From Colimorpha sp045222295 (lineage in GTDB: Bacteria > Bacteroidota > Bacteroidia > Bacteroidales > P3): a stretch of 64,000 nt of DNA. Positions 34,461-42,842 of the stretch are shown here, in pieces; the stretch's first letter is position 1, and each line of letters opens with the position of its first letter. Location of the stretch: positions 1 through 64,000 of the forward strand of contig JBGUXP010000008.1 of NCBI GenBank assembly GCA_045222295.1, in the 5' to 3' direction. The notes beneath the pieces are model-generated. The model did no database searches. It worked only from the letters and a program-made list of their open reading frames with translations, and was not told where the DNA came from. The translations under genes were made by a program, and so were the position numbers.

Positions 34461-36788
34461 ATGAGCGAACTGCTTGACCAACTGAATGAACCCCAGCGAG
34501 AGGCGGCGGAGTGTGTCGACGGGCCGGTGATGATTATTGCCGGTGCCGGCAGCGGTAAGACGCGTACGCTGACCTACCGCATAGCGCACCTCATGGAACT
34601 GGGTGTCGACCCTTTCCATATTCTTGCCCTTACCTTTACCAACAAGGCCGCCAACGAGATGAAGGAGCGTATTATAAAGCTTGTGGGAGGAGAAGGGAGG
34701 AACCTATGGATGGGTACGTTCCATAGTATCTTCGCTCGTGTGTTGCGCGCCGAAGCCACAAAGTTGGGCTACACTTCCAGTTTTACCATCTACGACACCG
34801 ACGATTCGAAGGCTGCCATTAAGCAGATTGTTAAGCAACTGAATCTCGATTCAAAGACCTATAAGCCCAGTTTTGTGTTGAGCCGCATCTCGATGGCTAA
34901 GAGTAACCTGTTGGGTCCGAAGGATTATCAGGAGAATCCTGAGATATACCAAACCGATATCGACAGCAAGCGTCCCGCTATTGGCCAGATTTATACCATG
35001 TATGACCAGCGGCTGCACAACAGCAATGCCATGGACTTTGACGACTTGCTGTTCAATATGAATATTCTGTTGCGCGATTTCCCTGATGTGCTACTGAAAT
35101 ATCAGCAGCGGTTTCATTATATTATGGTGGATGAGTATCAGGATACCAACTATGCGCAGTATTTGATTGTCAAGAAATTGGCCGCCAGAAATCAGAATAT
35201 CTGTGTGGTGGGTGACGATGCGCAGAGCATCTATGCTTTCCGTGGGGCCAATATCCAGAATATCTTCAATTTCAAGCGTGACTACCCGACGATGCAACTC
35301 TTCAAGCTGGAGCAAAACTATCGCTCGACGAAGAATATCGTCAATGCTGCCAACAGCATCATAAGCCGTAACCGTGACCAGATACAGAAGGAGTTGTGGA
35401 GTGACAACGGCGTTGGTAACCGCATCCGCCTGATACGTGCCGTCGACGAGAAGGACGAAGGTATGCGTGTGGCCGACTCGATCCAGAATTTCCGCCTCGG
35501 TGAAGATGCCGAATACCGTGATTTTGCTGTGCTTTATCGTCAGAACTCCCTCTCTCGTTCCATAGAAGATGCTCTACGCAAGATGAATATTCCCTATAAG
35601 ATTTATCAGGGATTGTCGTTTTATGGCCGCCGTGAGGTGAAGGATGTGCTGGCCTATCTGCGCTTGGCCATTAACCCCCACGATGATGAGAGCCTTGTTC
35701 GCATTATCAACTATCCTACTCGTGGCATCGGGCAGACCACCATGGACAAAATCCGTGTGGCAGCGTCCGACAACGACGTGAGCATCTGGACTGTGCTGGA
35801 GAATATTAAGGATTTTAATCTGCCTATTTTGAGTGGAGCAGTGCAGAAAATCACCGAGTTTGTCTACATGATTAAACGCTTCGAGGCCGAGGTGCCGACA
35901 ACCGATGCCTTCACGCTGGCCAAACAGATTGTCTACGCCAGCGGAATCATCAAAGCCCTCCGTGAGGAGGACGATCCCGAGAGCGCCGAACGTATCGACA
36001 ATATTGATGAATTGCTTAATGGTGTGCAGGAGTTTGTGGAAGAGAGTGATGAGTTAGAAATAATGAGTGATGAGCTAGTCGCTGCGCCTGAACACTCAAC
36101 ACTCAACACTCAACGATCATCACTAAAAACTCTCGATGAGTTCCTCCAGCAGGTGCTGCTCTATACCTCCGAGGACAAGGATAAAGACAAAGATGCCAAC
36201 AAGGTGAGCCTGATGACCATTCACGCCGCCAAGGGCCTGGAGTTTCCCTATGTTTTTGTTGTGGGTATGGAGGAACAGATCTTTCCGTCGTTCCTGGCAT
36301 CGAGCCGTCCTGAACTTGAGGAGGAGAGGCGTCTGTTCTATGTGGCTGTGACTCGCGCCGAGAAACAGGTGACTCTAAGCTATGCGCAGACGCGCTTCAA
36401 TAACGGCCAGCGTATGGGTGGCGAGGTGAGTCGCTTCGTGGAAGAGATAGATCCACAGTATATTGAGATGCCGGCAACACGACGTTCCATGCCTGAGCCA
36501 GGAACACTTCCGCGGGCGTTCTTTAATGCAGGTAAGCCTGAACCGAAAAGTCCGAGTAGTCAGAATACTCGAATTGTTCAGAAACCTAGGACTGCAACAA
36601 TTCCTAATACACCGGCACAAATAGGCAGTATCATGGCGGGGATGACTGTTAGTCATGAGAAGTTCGGCATCGGCAAAGTACTTGGGGTTGAGGGCGAAGG
36701 CGACTCGCGCAAGGCTACGGTGTTCTTCGAGGGTGTCGGACAGAAACAGTTGATGCTCAAGTTCGCCAAACTCTCTGTGGTAGAATAA
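34461..36788 (+). CDS. UvrD/PcrA-type superfamily 1 DNA helicase
   Basis: A 775-residue 3'-5' helicase for nucleotide excision repair and replication restart. Motifs in order: Walker A GAGSGKT (28-34), TFTNKAANEMKERI, VDEYQDTNYAQY near 223, GDDAQSIYAFRGA, LEQNYRSTKNI, HAAKGLEFPYVFVVGMEEQIFP near 585-610, and VAVTRAEKQ near 628. Two stretches look inserted in frame: residues 528-558 are encoded by a 91-bp heptad repeat, and about 698-715 by a 9-bp repeat in the linker before the C-terminal domain (MTVSHEKFGIGKVLGVEG). Both fall outside the motifs. It begins a three-gene operon with cotH (7 bp after the stop) and dtd. Confidence 0.93.
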   Translation: MSELLDQLNEPQREAAECVDGPVMIIAGAGSGKTRTLTYRIAHLMELGVDPFHILALTFTNKAANEMKERIIKLVGGEGRNLWMGTFHSIFARVLRAEATKLGYTSSFTIYDTDDSKAAIKQIVKQLNLDSKTYKPSFVLSRISMAKSNLLGPKDYQENPEIYQTDIDSKRPAIGQIYTMYDQRLHNSNAMDFDDLLFNMNILLRDFPDVLLKYQQRFHYIMVDEYQDTNYAQYLIVKKLAARNQNICVVGDDAQSIYAFRGANIQNIFNFKRDYPTMQLFKLEQNYRSTKNIVNAANSIISRNRDQIQKELWSDNGVGNRIRLIRAVDEKDEGMRVADSIQNFRLGEDAEYRDFAVLYRQNSLSRSIEDALRKMNIPYKIYQGLSFYGRREVKDVLAYLRLAINPHDDESLVRIINYPTRGIGQTTMDKIRVAASDNDVSIWTVLENIKDFNLPILSGAVQKITEFVYMIKRFEAEVPTTDAFTLAKQIVYASGIIKALREEDDPESAERIDNIDELLNGVQEFVEESDELEIMSDELVAAPEHSTLNTQRSSLKTLDEFLQQVLLYTSEDKDKDKDANKVSLMTIHAAKGLEFPYVFVVGMEEQIFPSFLASSRPELEEERRLFYVAVTRAEKQVTLSYAQTRFNNGQRMGGEVSRFVEEIDPQYIEMPATRRSMPEPGTLPRAFFNAGKPEPKSPSSQNTRIVQKPRTATIPNTPAQIGSIMAGMTVSHEKFGIGKVLGVEGEGDSRKATVFFEGVGQKQLMLKFAKLSVVE
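36044..36134 (+). repeat. 91-bp heptad repeat element inside the uvrD/pcrA gene
   Basis: Thirteen gapless 7-mers: GAGTGAT, GAGTTAG, AAATAAT, GAGTGAT, GAGCTAG, then TCGCTGC and GCCTGAA, then CACTCAA three times, CGATCAT, CACTAAA, AACTCTC. Left and right arms are roughly reverse complements around the GC-rich centre. It encodes about 30 residues lying just before the TLDEFLQQVLL helix, in a surface loop. Confidence 0.75.
36552..36605 (+). repeat. 9-bp-period repeat inside the uvrD/pcrA gene
   Basis: CCGAGTAGT, CAGAATACT, CGAATTGTT, CAGAAACCT, AGGACTGCA, ACAATTCCT: six units of three codons each, in the flexible linker before the C-terminal domain. The first units resemble those at 44181-44225 in the RNase H gene. 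Confidence 0.6.
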
Positions 36789-36795
36789 CTTTTTG

Positions 36796-38547
36796 ATGGC
36801 GATATCTCGCAAATACATCGTTCTGCTGCTGTTGGCTGTGGCTAGTCCGGCGATGAGCCAGGTCGTGCAATTCTCTCATGAGAGCGGTTTCTATGCTGAC
36901 ACGTTCAGCATTTCTATGCGACTTGAACTTGATTCGTCGGCCACAGAAACTTATTGCATACACTACACCTTTAACGGCAATGCACCCACGGAGTGCGATT
37001 CGCTTTACAGAGGGCCTATAGTGTTGTCGCAGAGATGCTATTCCAAGGCTGATGCCTACCGTGTACAGTCAGTGCCCGACGACCGCTGGTTTCAGCCCGA
37101 CGGAGTGGAACACATTATCGTAGTACGTGCGGCGGCATTTGATTCGGCGGGTTACCGCCGCTCACCGGTGGCTACACGCTCGTTCTTGATAGACAGCCTT
37201 ATGGGACGCCATATCAGTTTGCCAGTAGTGTCGCTGTGTGTCGATTCTCTCAGTCTTTTCGACTATGATACCGGTCTTTTTGTCCCCGGGTATTATCACG
37301 ACCCATACTATTCCTACAGCACGGGAAACTATTTCCAGAAGGGGCGGCATTGGGAGCGCGATGCTTCTTTTTCCTATCTTACGTCCGAGGGTATTGTGTT
37401 GACACAAGACTGTGGATTGCGGGTACATGGCAACAGTCAGCGTGTGTTGGTACAGAAGGGGCTGTCTCTTTATGCCCGACGCGAGTATGGCGACCGTTTC
37501 TTCCGTTACCGTTTCTTTGAGCAGTATCCCCAAGAGAGATATCGTCGGTTGGTGCTCCGTCCGTGGTCCACCTCGTGGAGTGGGGCAGGGGTTGAGGATT
37601 GGCTCTGTCAGCAGGTGGCACAGTCGCTCCGATTTGACCACTTGGTCACACGTCCTGTGGTGCTTTTTCTCAACGGAGAATACTGGGGTATTTATTTCCT
37701 CGAGGAAAAGGCCGACGAGCATTATGTCGAAGAGAGGCATGGTGTTCCTGCAAAGGAAGTAGACTTGTTGGCTTACTGGGGTGGCGAGGTAGAGAATGGT
37801 CATGTCGCACGGTGGAAAGAGTTCTACCAGTGGCTGGAAAATGCCGACCTGAATCGCAAGGAAGACTATGATTATTTGGTATCGCAGGTGGATATTGATG
37901 CTTTGACGGACTACATGCTGATGCAGATTCTTGTTCTCAACGACGACTGGCCAATCAGTAATGTGCGCCAATGGGCAGCTCACAATGAAAAATGGCGTTG
38001 GATATTTTTCGATGCTGACGGCGCGCTCACTTCTTTCCCGGACAATACTCCCATTCTTGACTATATGACCTATAAGGCATCAAAACCCAATAGGCACACT
38101 TCTCCGCAGTCTACGCTTCTCTTCCGGCGTCTCTTCGGAAGTCAACGCTTTCTCAAATACTCGATAGAGCGTCTGCGTGAGATTGCAGCCGACCAGTTTG
38201 CCTATGGCCGTACAGCCGCGATGCTTGATGACATTGTTAGGCAGGTGAGGGATGAGGTGCCATACCAAGTGAAACGCTTCGATAAGCCGTCGTCAATGGT
38301 GAGGTGGCGACTGGCCCTTTCGACGATTGATGATTTCTTACGTACATCGCCAGAAATCATGGTAAAAAGATATGCCCAGTATTTTGGTCTTGAAGAGCAG
38401 GAGAGCGGCCTTTGTACGGTGTATGACCTGTATGGACGAAAGGTCGCTGAGGGTCGTTGCGAGGATTTGAAGCCGAATTTGCCCAAAGGAATCTTCTTTG
38501 TGTTGCCAGAAAGGGGAGGGGAGGCTATGAAATGGATTGTGGAATAA
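36796..38547 (+). CDS. CotH kinase-like secreted protein with T9SS-like tail
   Basis: A 583-residue protein with a signal peptide (MAISRKYIVLLLLAVASPAMSQ), an N-terminal beta-sandwich with FTFNGNAPT-like strands, and a CotH domain. In the latter, LRVHGNSQR, the strand-turn WGIYFLEEKADEHY (ATP-binding Lys region), DYMLMQILVLNDDWP and FFDADGAL (metal-binding Asp) fit spore-coat CotH kinases. The last 50 residues (YDLYGRKVAEG, LPKGIFFVLPERG, KWIVE) resemble a T9SS sorting domain. The ATG at 36796 is preferred over an in-frame TTG one codon earlier. It lies 7 bp after uvrD/pcrA and 13 bp before dtd. Kinase activity on a surface protein is possible but inferred. Confidence 0.82.
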   Translation: MAISRKYIVLLLLAVASPAMSQVVQFSHESGFYADTFSISMRLELDSSATETYCIHYTFNGNAPTECDSLYRGPIVLSQRCYSKADAYRVQSVPDDRWFQPDGVEHIIVVRAAAFDSAGYRRSPVATRSFLIDSLMGRHISLPVVSLCVDSLSLFDYDTGLFVPGYYHDPYYSYSTGNYFQKGRHWERDASFSYLTSEGIVLTQDCGLRVHGNSQRVLVQKGLSLYARREYGDRFFRYRFFEQYPQERYRRLVLRPWSTSWSGAGVEDWLCQQVAQSLRFDHLVTRPVVLFLNGEYWGIYFLEEKADEHYVEERHGVPAKEVDLLAYWGGEVENGHVARWKEFYQWLENADLNRKEDYDYLVSQVDIDALTDYMLMQILVLNDDWPISNVRQWAAHNEKWRWIFFDADGALTSFPDNTPILDYMTYKASKPNRHTSPQSTLLFRRLFGSQRFLKYSIERLREIAADQFAYGRTAAMLDDIVRQVRDEVPYQVKRFDKPSSMVRWRLALSTIDDFLRTSPEIMVKRYAQYFGLEEQESGLCTVYDLYGRKVAEGRCEDLKPNLPKGIFFVLPERGGEAMKWIVE

Positions 38548-38560
38548 AAAAAGACAGATT

Positions 38561-39022
38561 ATGAGAATAGTGATTCAGCGTGTATTGTCAGCTTCGGTCG
38601 ATATTGCGAGTCGGCGCAAGAGTGCTATCGAGCAGGGGCTGCTGATTCTAGTGGGTATATGCAATGATGATTCTGACGAGGATATCGAATACTTGTGCCA
38701 GAAAGTGGTAAAGATGCGAATTTTCGATGATGCCAACGGTGTGATGAACCTGCCGATAACGGATGTGCCTGACAGTGGTATCTTGGTTGTGAGTCAGTTC
38801 ACCCTCATGGCCTCCACGAAAAAAGGCAACCGCCCGAGTTACATACATGCCTCGCGGCCGGAGTTCGCCGTGCCGATGTACGAAAAGTTTGTCGCCCGTC
38901 TGCAACAACTCTTCGGACGAGAGGTGCAGACGGGCGAATTTGGCGCCGATATGCAAGTGTCGTTAGTCAATGACGGCCCGGTGACCATCATTATGGATTC
39001 GCACTTGCGTGAGGCGTTCTAG
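38561..39022 (+). CDS. dtd: D-aminoacyl-tRNA deacylase
   Basis: A 153-residue enzyme that hydrolyses D-amino acids (and glycine from tRNA-Ala) off mischarged tRNAs. It starts MRIVIQRVLSASV, as nearly all family members do. The two hallmark motifs are present: SQFTL near residue 79 and NDGPVT near 136 (usually NxGPVT), which form the chirality-proofreading site at the dimer interface. The ATG at 38561 was chosen because the frame's longer upstream reading overlaps the cotH stop and adds residues not found in the family. It is the last gene of the uvrD/pcrA-cotH-dtd operon and ends 8 bp from the convergent zinc-ribbon TPR gene. Confidence 0.95.
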   Translation: MRIVIQRVLSASVDIASRRKSAIEQGLLILVGICNDDSDEDIEYLCQKVVKMRIFDDANGVMNLPITDVPDSGILVVSQFTLMASTKKGNRPSYIHASRPEFAVPMYEKFVARLQQLFGREVQTGEFGADMQVSLVNDGPVTIIMDSHLREAF

Positions 39023-39030
39023 TTTTTCCT

Positions 39031-39597
39031 TTAAAGATTGAGCATGGATTTTAGGGTGGCCATCTCGTCGTCACCTACACCTAGCTGTTCTGCCATGGCG
39101 TATTCTTCAGCAGAAGTGGGCGAAACGTTCAGGAACTTGCGTTCAAAGTAGTCTTCCTTGATGTAGCCTAACAGATGGTAATAGATGCCACGAGGTTCGA
39201 GCATGTTGGCAGCATTGAGATAATCCACCATTTTGTTTATGTCGGGCCTTGTGGCTACAAAGGGTTTTTTGCCCCGAAGCAAACAGATGGCAGCCATGCA
39301 GTAGGTATCAGGATTGTCAACGTTGTCATCAATGGCTTTCTCCAAGAAGGGAAGCGCCTTGTCATAAAGTTTCAAGGCAACATAACACATGCCTATCTGA
39401 CTATTCGCCTGTTCGTTGTCTGGATTTGTGGTGAGCGCTTTCTTGTAGGCACCAGCCATTTTATTAATTTGTGGAGCCGTGAGGCTACTACTGTTTCCGA
39501 TGGTGAGTACTACAGGTTGATGACACTGAGGACATTGTTTGGCATCTTTCTCAAGAGGATGGTCACAATGCGGGCAGGAGAGAGAAACAAATTCCAT
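39031..39597 (-). CDS. Zinc-ribbon TPR protein
   Basis: A 188-residue cytoplasmic protein with an N-terminal zinc ribbon (CPHC at residues 8-11, CPQC at 22-25) followed by tetratricopeptide-like helices (residues 45-120: AYKKALTTNPDNEQANSQIG, KALPFLEKAIDDN). The C-terminal part is helical and unassigned. Such zinc-ribbon/TPR proteins usually act as assembly or scaffold factors. It is the last gene of the five-gene membrane operon, 14 bp after the four-helix membrane protein, so it may gather the operon's products from the cytoplasmic side. The exact function is unknown. Confidence 0.7.
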   Translation of the reverse strand: MEFVSLSCPHCDHPLEKDAKQCPQCHQPVVLTIGNSSSLTAPQINKMAGAYKKALTTNPDNEQANSQIGMCYVALKLYDKALPFLEKAIDDNVDNPDTYCMAAICLLRGKKPFVATRPDINKMVDYLNAANMLEPRGIYYHLLGYIKEDYFERKFLNVSPTSAEEYAMAEQLGVGDDEMATLKSMLNL

Positions 39598-39611
39598 ATT
39601 ATTATGTGTTA

Positions 39612-40283
39612 TTATTTTACTAATAGATTACGTTGATCGGCCAAAAGCATTGCCTCGTTACATAGACGTGCCACCTCCTCGTTATTGGATTCCGTTGTGG
39701 CAGACTGCATTTCGTCAATCAGTTTGCTTATACGACGTTCGAGGTTTTGCGCCGCTTCATTGCTTCTCAAAGGACTAGTGCTCACCACATCGTACAGGCG
39801 CTCTATCTGATGCACAGTTTTTTTGTCTTCGACACGTGTCTCAAGCATGCGTAACTGTGTTGCGGTGTCTTTGACATACTGACGCTCCTGTTCCTGCCTT
39901 TCAATATTTTCGGCAGTATGCTCGTTGGCAATCATATTGGATAACAGGTAGACTGCCGCAATGGCAAACAGAACAAGATGGATAAGGCACGAAGCCTTGA
40001 TGCTCTCGGGCGATGCGATAATAAATACTATGCCGACCAGCAGGGCTACCATGAAATAGAATGATGTGCCGACATAGAGTGGGCGTCGGTAATCAGCCTT
40101 TGCTTTGCCTCCACGTGCCAACAAGGGAGTTGCTAGGAACAGCAGATAGGCAAAATGGATAATACCATAGTTTACCCATACCGACATGGGTTTATTGTCC
40201 TTTGCAAGGACGAAGAAAAATACATTGAACACAACAATGAAAATGCTGTCCAATATAAACCAGAGAATAAATTTGCGGTTCAT
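39612..40283 (-). CDS. Four-helix membrane protein with coiled-coil tail
   Basis: A 223-residue protein of no family I know. It has four transmembrane helices (about 6-27, 36-56, 74-93 and 99-118) and then a cytoplasmic coiled coil (residues 120-215) rich in Glu, Gln and Arg (ENIERQEQERQYVKDTATQL). Its ATG overlaps the TGA of the SPFH-SHOCT gene (ATGA), so translation is coupled and a partnership is likely. By shape it could anchor or gate the SPFH assembly. The operon position is the only functional clue. Confidence 0.65.
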   Translation of the reverse strand: MNRKFILWFILDSIFIVVFNVFFFVLAKDNKPMSVWVNYGIIHFAYLLFLATPLLARGGKAKADYRRPLYVGTSFYFMVALLVGIVFIIASPESIKASCLIHLVLFAIAAVYLLSNMIANEHTAENIERQEQERQYVKDTATQLRMLETRVEDKKTVHQIERLYDVVSTSPLRSNEAAQNLERRISKLIDEMQSATTESNNEEVARLCNEAMLLADQRNLLVK

Positions 40284-41380
40284 AACGTGCTGAGTATTTC
40301 TTTTTTCTTACTATCAAAATCTTGTTGTGAGATAAGACCCATATCAAGCATCTGTTTTAATTTCTGCAGTTTTGACATGGGATCTTCGGCTACGGGCTGT
40401 GCTGCAGCTGCAGGTTGCTGGGGTTGTTGCTGCTGCATGCTGCCCATCATATTGCCCATCATGTTTCCCATCATTCCCATGGCACCAATACCCATGCCAG
40501 CCCCCATGCCAGCCGCAGCCATGCCGCCAGCGCCTTGATTGTTTGAGATATTTTTCATAATGTCTACCTGTTGCTGGGCCTGCCATGCTGGATTGACCTG
40601 AGCCCCCTGCATCACGTCCATTGCCATACGTTGGCGAATCACCTTCTCCATCTCGGGGTCGGCAGCCTCGATTTTGAGGTGTGCAATGGAAAATGCCTCG
40701 AGCTCTAGACCGTAGTCGGCTAAAATGGGTTCCAATTGCGGAATGATAATATCTGCAATCTCACCCCGATGACCTCCTGCCAATGCAAAGACCGGCTTGC
40801 CGGTTTGGGCTTTTAAGCGGTCGATGGCATTGCTGATGGAGTCACTGATATGTTGGTGAAACTGGTTGGCAAAATACTGGTCTAGATTGTCGGTGGCAGT
40901 GAAATCGACGTTGGCTCCTATCAGTTTTGTGAGGAGAATTGACGGGTTCTTTACGCTGGTCTTGTAGGCACCATAACCTTTGATACGCAACTCCTGGTAT
41001 GTTTCGTCAAAATATTGTATAGGACTCATTGTCCCCCAGTTAGTTTCTTTGCTGGGTGCTGTCCTGACAAAATAGACCACACAATTGAAGGCAGAGATGC
41101 CGCCGCTAAAGGCATTGCGCAAACGGCTGATGAAGGGATAGTTTTCGGTGCTTAACTTATAGGTGCCATTGGAAAACACTTGTTCAATGTTGCCCCCCTT
41201 GACAAAAATTGCTTCTTCGCCTGGCATGACGATAAGCGTAGAGTTGGTATTGAAGTCCTCTTCAGGCTGACGCCAGATGAGCAAATCATCCGGACCGGTG
41301 TCCTTGATGACATCCACCCAGTGTTTCTTGCCGCCCACATAGGCGGCTTCATTTGCATTTCGATTGTTGAAAAGTCCCAT
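40280..41380 (-). CDS. SPFH-SHOCT protein (YdjI/virion-core-like)
   Basis: A 366-residue protein. Residues about 25-255 form an SPFH-like domain (MPGEEAIFVKGG and LSTENYPFISRLRNAFSGG, with YFDETYQELRIKGYGAYK), as in bacterial proteins labelled virion core protein or YdjI. A Gly/Met/Gln-rich linker follows (about 285-330, with repeats of MGNM). A SHOCT motif closes it (KLKQMLDMGLISQQDFDSKK). SPFH proteins form membrane-bound oligomers that shape microdomains or respond to envelope stress; the SHOCT segment is thought to mediate oligomerisation. It lies 29 bp after the YidD-like fusion gene and overlaps the four-helix protein gene by 4 bp. The virion-core name is historical; nothing else here is viral. 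Confidence 0.8.
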   Translation of the reverse strand: MGLFNNRNANEAAYVGGKKHWVDVIKDTGPDDLLIWRQPEEDFNTNSTLIVMPGEEAIFVKGGNIEQVFSNGTYKLSTENYPFISRLRNAFSGGISAFNCVVYFVRTAPSKETNWGTMSPIQYFDETYQELRIKGYGAYKTSVKNPSILLTKLIGANVDFTATDNLDQYFANQFHQHISDSISNAIDRLKAQTGKPVFALAGGHRGEIADIIIPQLEPILADYGLELEAFSIAHLKIEAADPEMEKVIRQRMAMDVMQGAQVNPAWQAQQQVDIMKNISNNQGAGGMAAAGMGAGMGIGAMGMMGNMMGNMMGSMQQQQPQQPAAAAQPVAEDPMSKLQKLKQMLDMGLISQQDFDSKKKEILSTL

Positions 41381-41409
41381 GATGTTTGTATATTTTTTGT
41401 TTCATTTGG

Positions 41410-41892
41410 TTATGGCCAGTCTTCCCGGTAGGTTTCTCCTTTGCATGTATGAAACAATCTGTGCACTGTTTTGATACAGCCGACAAGAGTACCGTATTTC
41501 TTCATTGCCAGGAGACAGTATTCTGAACATGTAGGCATTAATAGACAATTGCGTCTAATCTCATCAGAGGCATAGTGTTGATACAATTTAACTAATCCTG
41601 CTATCACCAGTCTTGATGCACTCAGAAAGGTGACTGCTTCAGCTATGACAACTGACAAGCGTAAACTCCATCGGCCATCCAGTAACTTGAATAAGCCATA
41701 TCCGATGGCTCCTCCCCCTACAATTAGGATAACCATTGTCGCAAGAAAATTCACAATATTGTATTTCGGTCTCACAAGGTCGCGTTTCAATACGTACCAT
41801 CTGACGTAGTCTTCATTGTGAGTCTCCTGTTGTTGCAAAAAAGCGGAGTCGCTGGTATTGACCCCGCTCTTTTTTGTCAAATGTGTTGCCAC
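41410..41892 (-). CDS. Membrane protein with C-terminal YidD-like domain
   Basis: A 160-residue protein. Residues about 90-150 carry the YidD pattern: LVKLYQHYAS, then a Cys, then MPTCSEYCLLAMKKYG and a helix ending HRLFHTC, with conserved PTCSEY and three Cys. YidD is a membrane-associated factor encoded beside yidC and helps membrane protein insertion; it is normally 70-90 residues. Here it follows about 90 extra residues with one clear transmembrane helix (IVNFLATMVILIVGGGAIGY) and a second amphipathic or membrane helix. The start is GTG, 3 nt after the previous stop. The setting, an SPFH operon rather than the rpmH-rnpA-yidC cluster, suggests a specialised paralog. Confidence 0.72.
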   Translation of the reverse strand: MATHLTKKSGVNTSDSAFLQQQETHNEDYVRWYVLKRDLVRPKYNIVNFLATMVILIVGGGAIGYGLFKLLDGRWSLRLSVVIAEAVTFLSASRLVIAGLVKLYQHYASDEIRRNCLLMPTCSEYCLLAMKKYGTLVGCIKTVHRLFHTCKGETYREDWP

Positions 41893-41895
41893 AGA

Positions 41896-42603
41896 TTATG
41901 CGTTTTTCTTTTCTCTAAGTTTGGCTTTCAGACCTTGAATCTTACGCTCGGTTTCGTCGTTCGATTCCATGGCGCAATCGCGGCTGGCACCCATGGCACT
42001 GATGTGGAACAGATCATAAATAACAGGCTTGCGTGTGTAATTGCCTATGCAGCCTTTACCTTTCCACAGTTTCTCGATAACACTGGTGACATGCTCAAAG
42101 TTAGTGATGTCTTTGTAGAAGTATTCGTCGGAAGCTTCTGTGGTGTTGCCACTGGTCAGGCTGAATTGCATGGAATAGAAATACACTTGGTCGTTGCCAC
42201 AGAATACCCATGTGAGCTGATAGTCGGAAGCACGCCATTTGTCATCTTTACCATAACGTAGGTACTTGCTGTTGCCAAAGTCGAAGCCATGTATCATCAG
42301 AGGGGCAACCTCGTTCACCATGGATTCATCAATGCAGAGTTTGCTCAGGGCGCGCTGCTTGTCACTATATTCTGCAAGCTTCTGCTCCACCAAGGCATCA
42401 TACTCTTTGTCCGTCATTTTAGACAGGGATGCAAGACATCCTGTGGCAGTGAAGTATTTGATGCACTTCTTCTGTTCGGAGGTGCGGCCAAGTCTCTCTG
42501 TTGCAGGAGTTTCTTCTACTTCGAAAGCTTTCTTTCTCGATCCTTTTTTACTGTACAGGTAATAACCTACTACAATAAGAACAATAATAATTAAAATTGT
42601 CAT
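41896..42603 (-). CDS. Membrane-anchored protein of unknown function
   Basis: A 235-residue protein with an N-terminal signal anchor (MTILIIIVLIVVGYYLYSKK) and a soluble domain of mixed alpha/beta character with conserved-looking aromatic and Cys residues (WVFCGNDQVYFYSMQF, GCIGNYTRKPVIYD). I do not recognise the family. The frame stays open 132 bp further upstream, but the start at 42603 is used because the promoter (-7 element 42670-42677) lies inside that extension. It is the first gene of the five-gene membrane operon; the YidD-like fusion follows after 3 bp. It probably works at the membrane together with those proteins. Confidence 0.7.
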   Translation of the reverse strand: MTILIIIVLIVVGYYLYSKKGSRKKAFEVEETPATERLGRTSEQKKCIKYFTATGCLASLSKMTDKEYDALVEQKLAEYSDKQRALSKLCIDESMVNEVAPLMIHGFDFGNSKYLRYGKDDKWRASDYQLTWVFCGNDQVYFYSMQFSLTSGNTTEASDEYFYKDITNFEHVTSVIEKLWKGKGCIGNYTRKPVIYDLFHISAMGASRDCAMESNDETERKIQGLKAKLREKKNA

Positions 42604-42669
42604 AGTTTTTGGTTTTTTGGTTTTTACACCTCTTAGGGCTTCGGTGCTCTTGCCGTATGTTTTCGAGTG

Positions 42670-42677
42670 CAAAGTTA
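42670..42677 (-). promoter_or_regulatory. -7 promoter element of the five-gene membrane operon
   Basis: Reads TAACTTTG on the minus strand, a full match to TAnnTTTG; a TTTC stands near the -33 position. Transcription would start near 42663, 60 nt before the ATG at 42603. Confidence 0.65.
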
Positions 42678-42811
42678 GAAAAAAAATTGAATAAAAGAAA
42701 AAAAATCGGAAGAAATACATTGGTATTCCTCCCAATTTTCAGTTTTCTATTCTCTAAAATGACTGATTTGTTGTTATTTATATAATCTTGCTTTGGTTAT
42801 GAAATATTTTA

Positions 42812-42829
42812 AATTTTATTAATAAAATT
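42812..42829 (-). terminator. AT-rich palindrome after prmC, possible terminator
   Basis: AATTTTATT-AATAAAATT is a perfect 18-bp palindrome 14 bp past the prmC stop. It has little GC and only a modest T-run on the minus strand, so termination here is doubtful. The 165 bp between the two operons are very AT-rich and hold no gene. Confidence 0.3.
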
Positions 42830-42842
42830 ATCAAAAAAAATG

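Noticed and set aside
36793..36795. TTG as start of the CotH-like gene
   Set aside because: An ATG follows directly and gives a standard signal peptide start.
40280..41380. Prophage remnant, suggested by the virion-core-like label of the SPFH-SHOCT protein
   Set aside because: No capsid, terminase, integrase or other phage gene lies nearby; the label is historical.
42604..42735. Upstream extension of the membrane-anchored unknown protein to 42735
   Set aside because: The extension contains the operon's own -7 promoter element, so it cannot be translated from that transcript.
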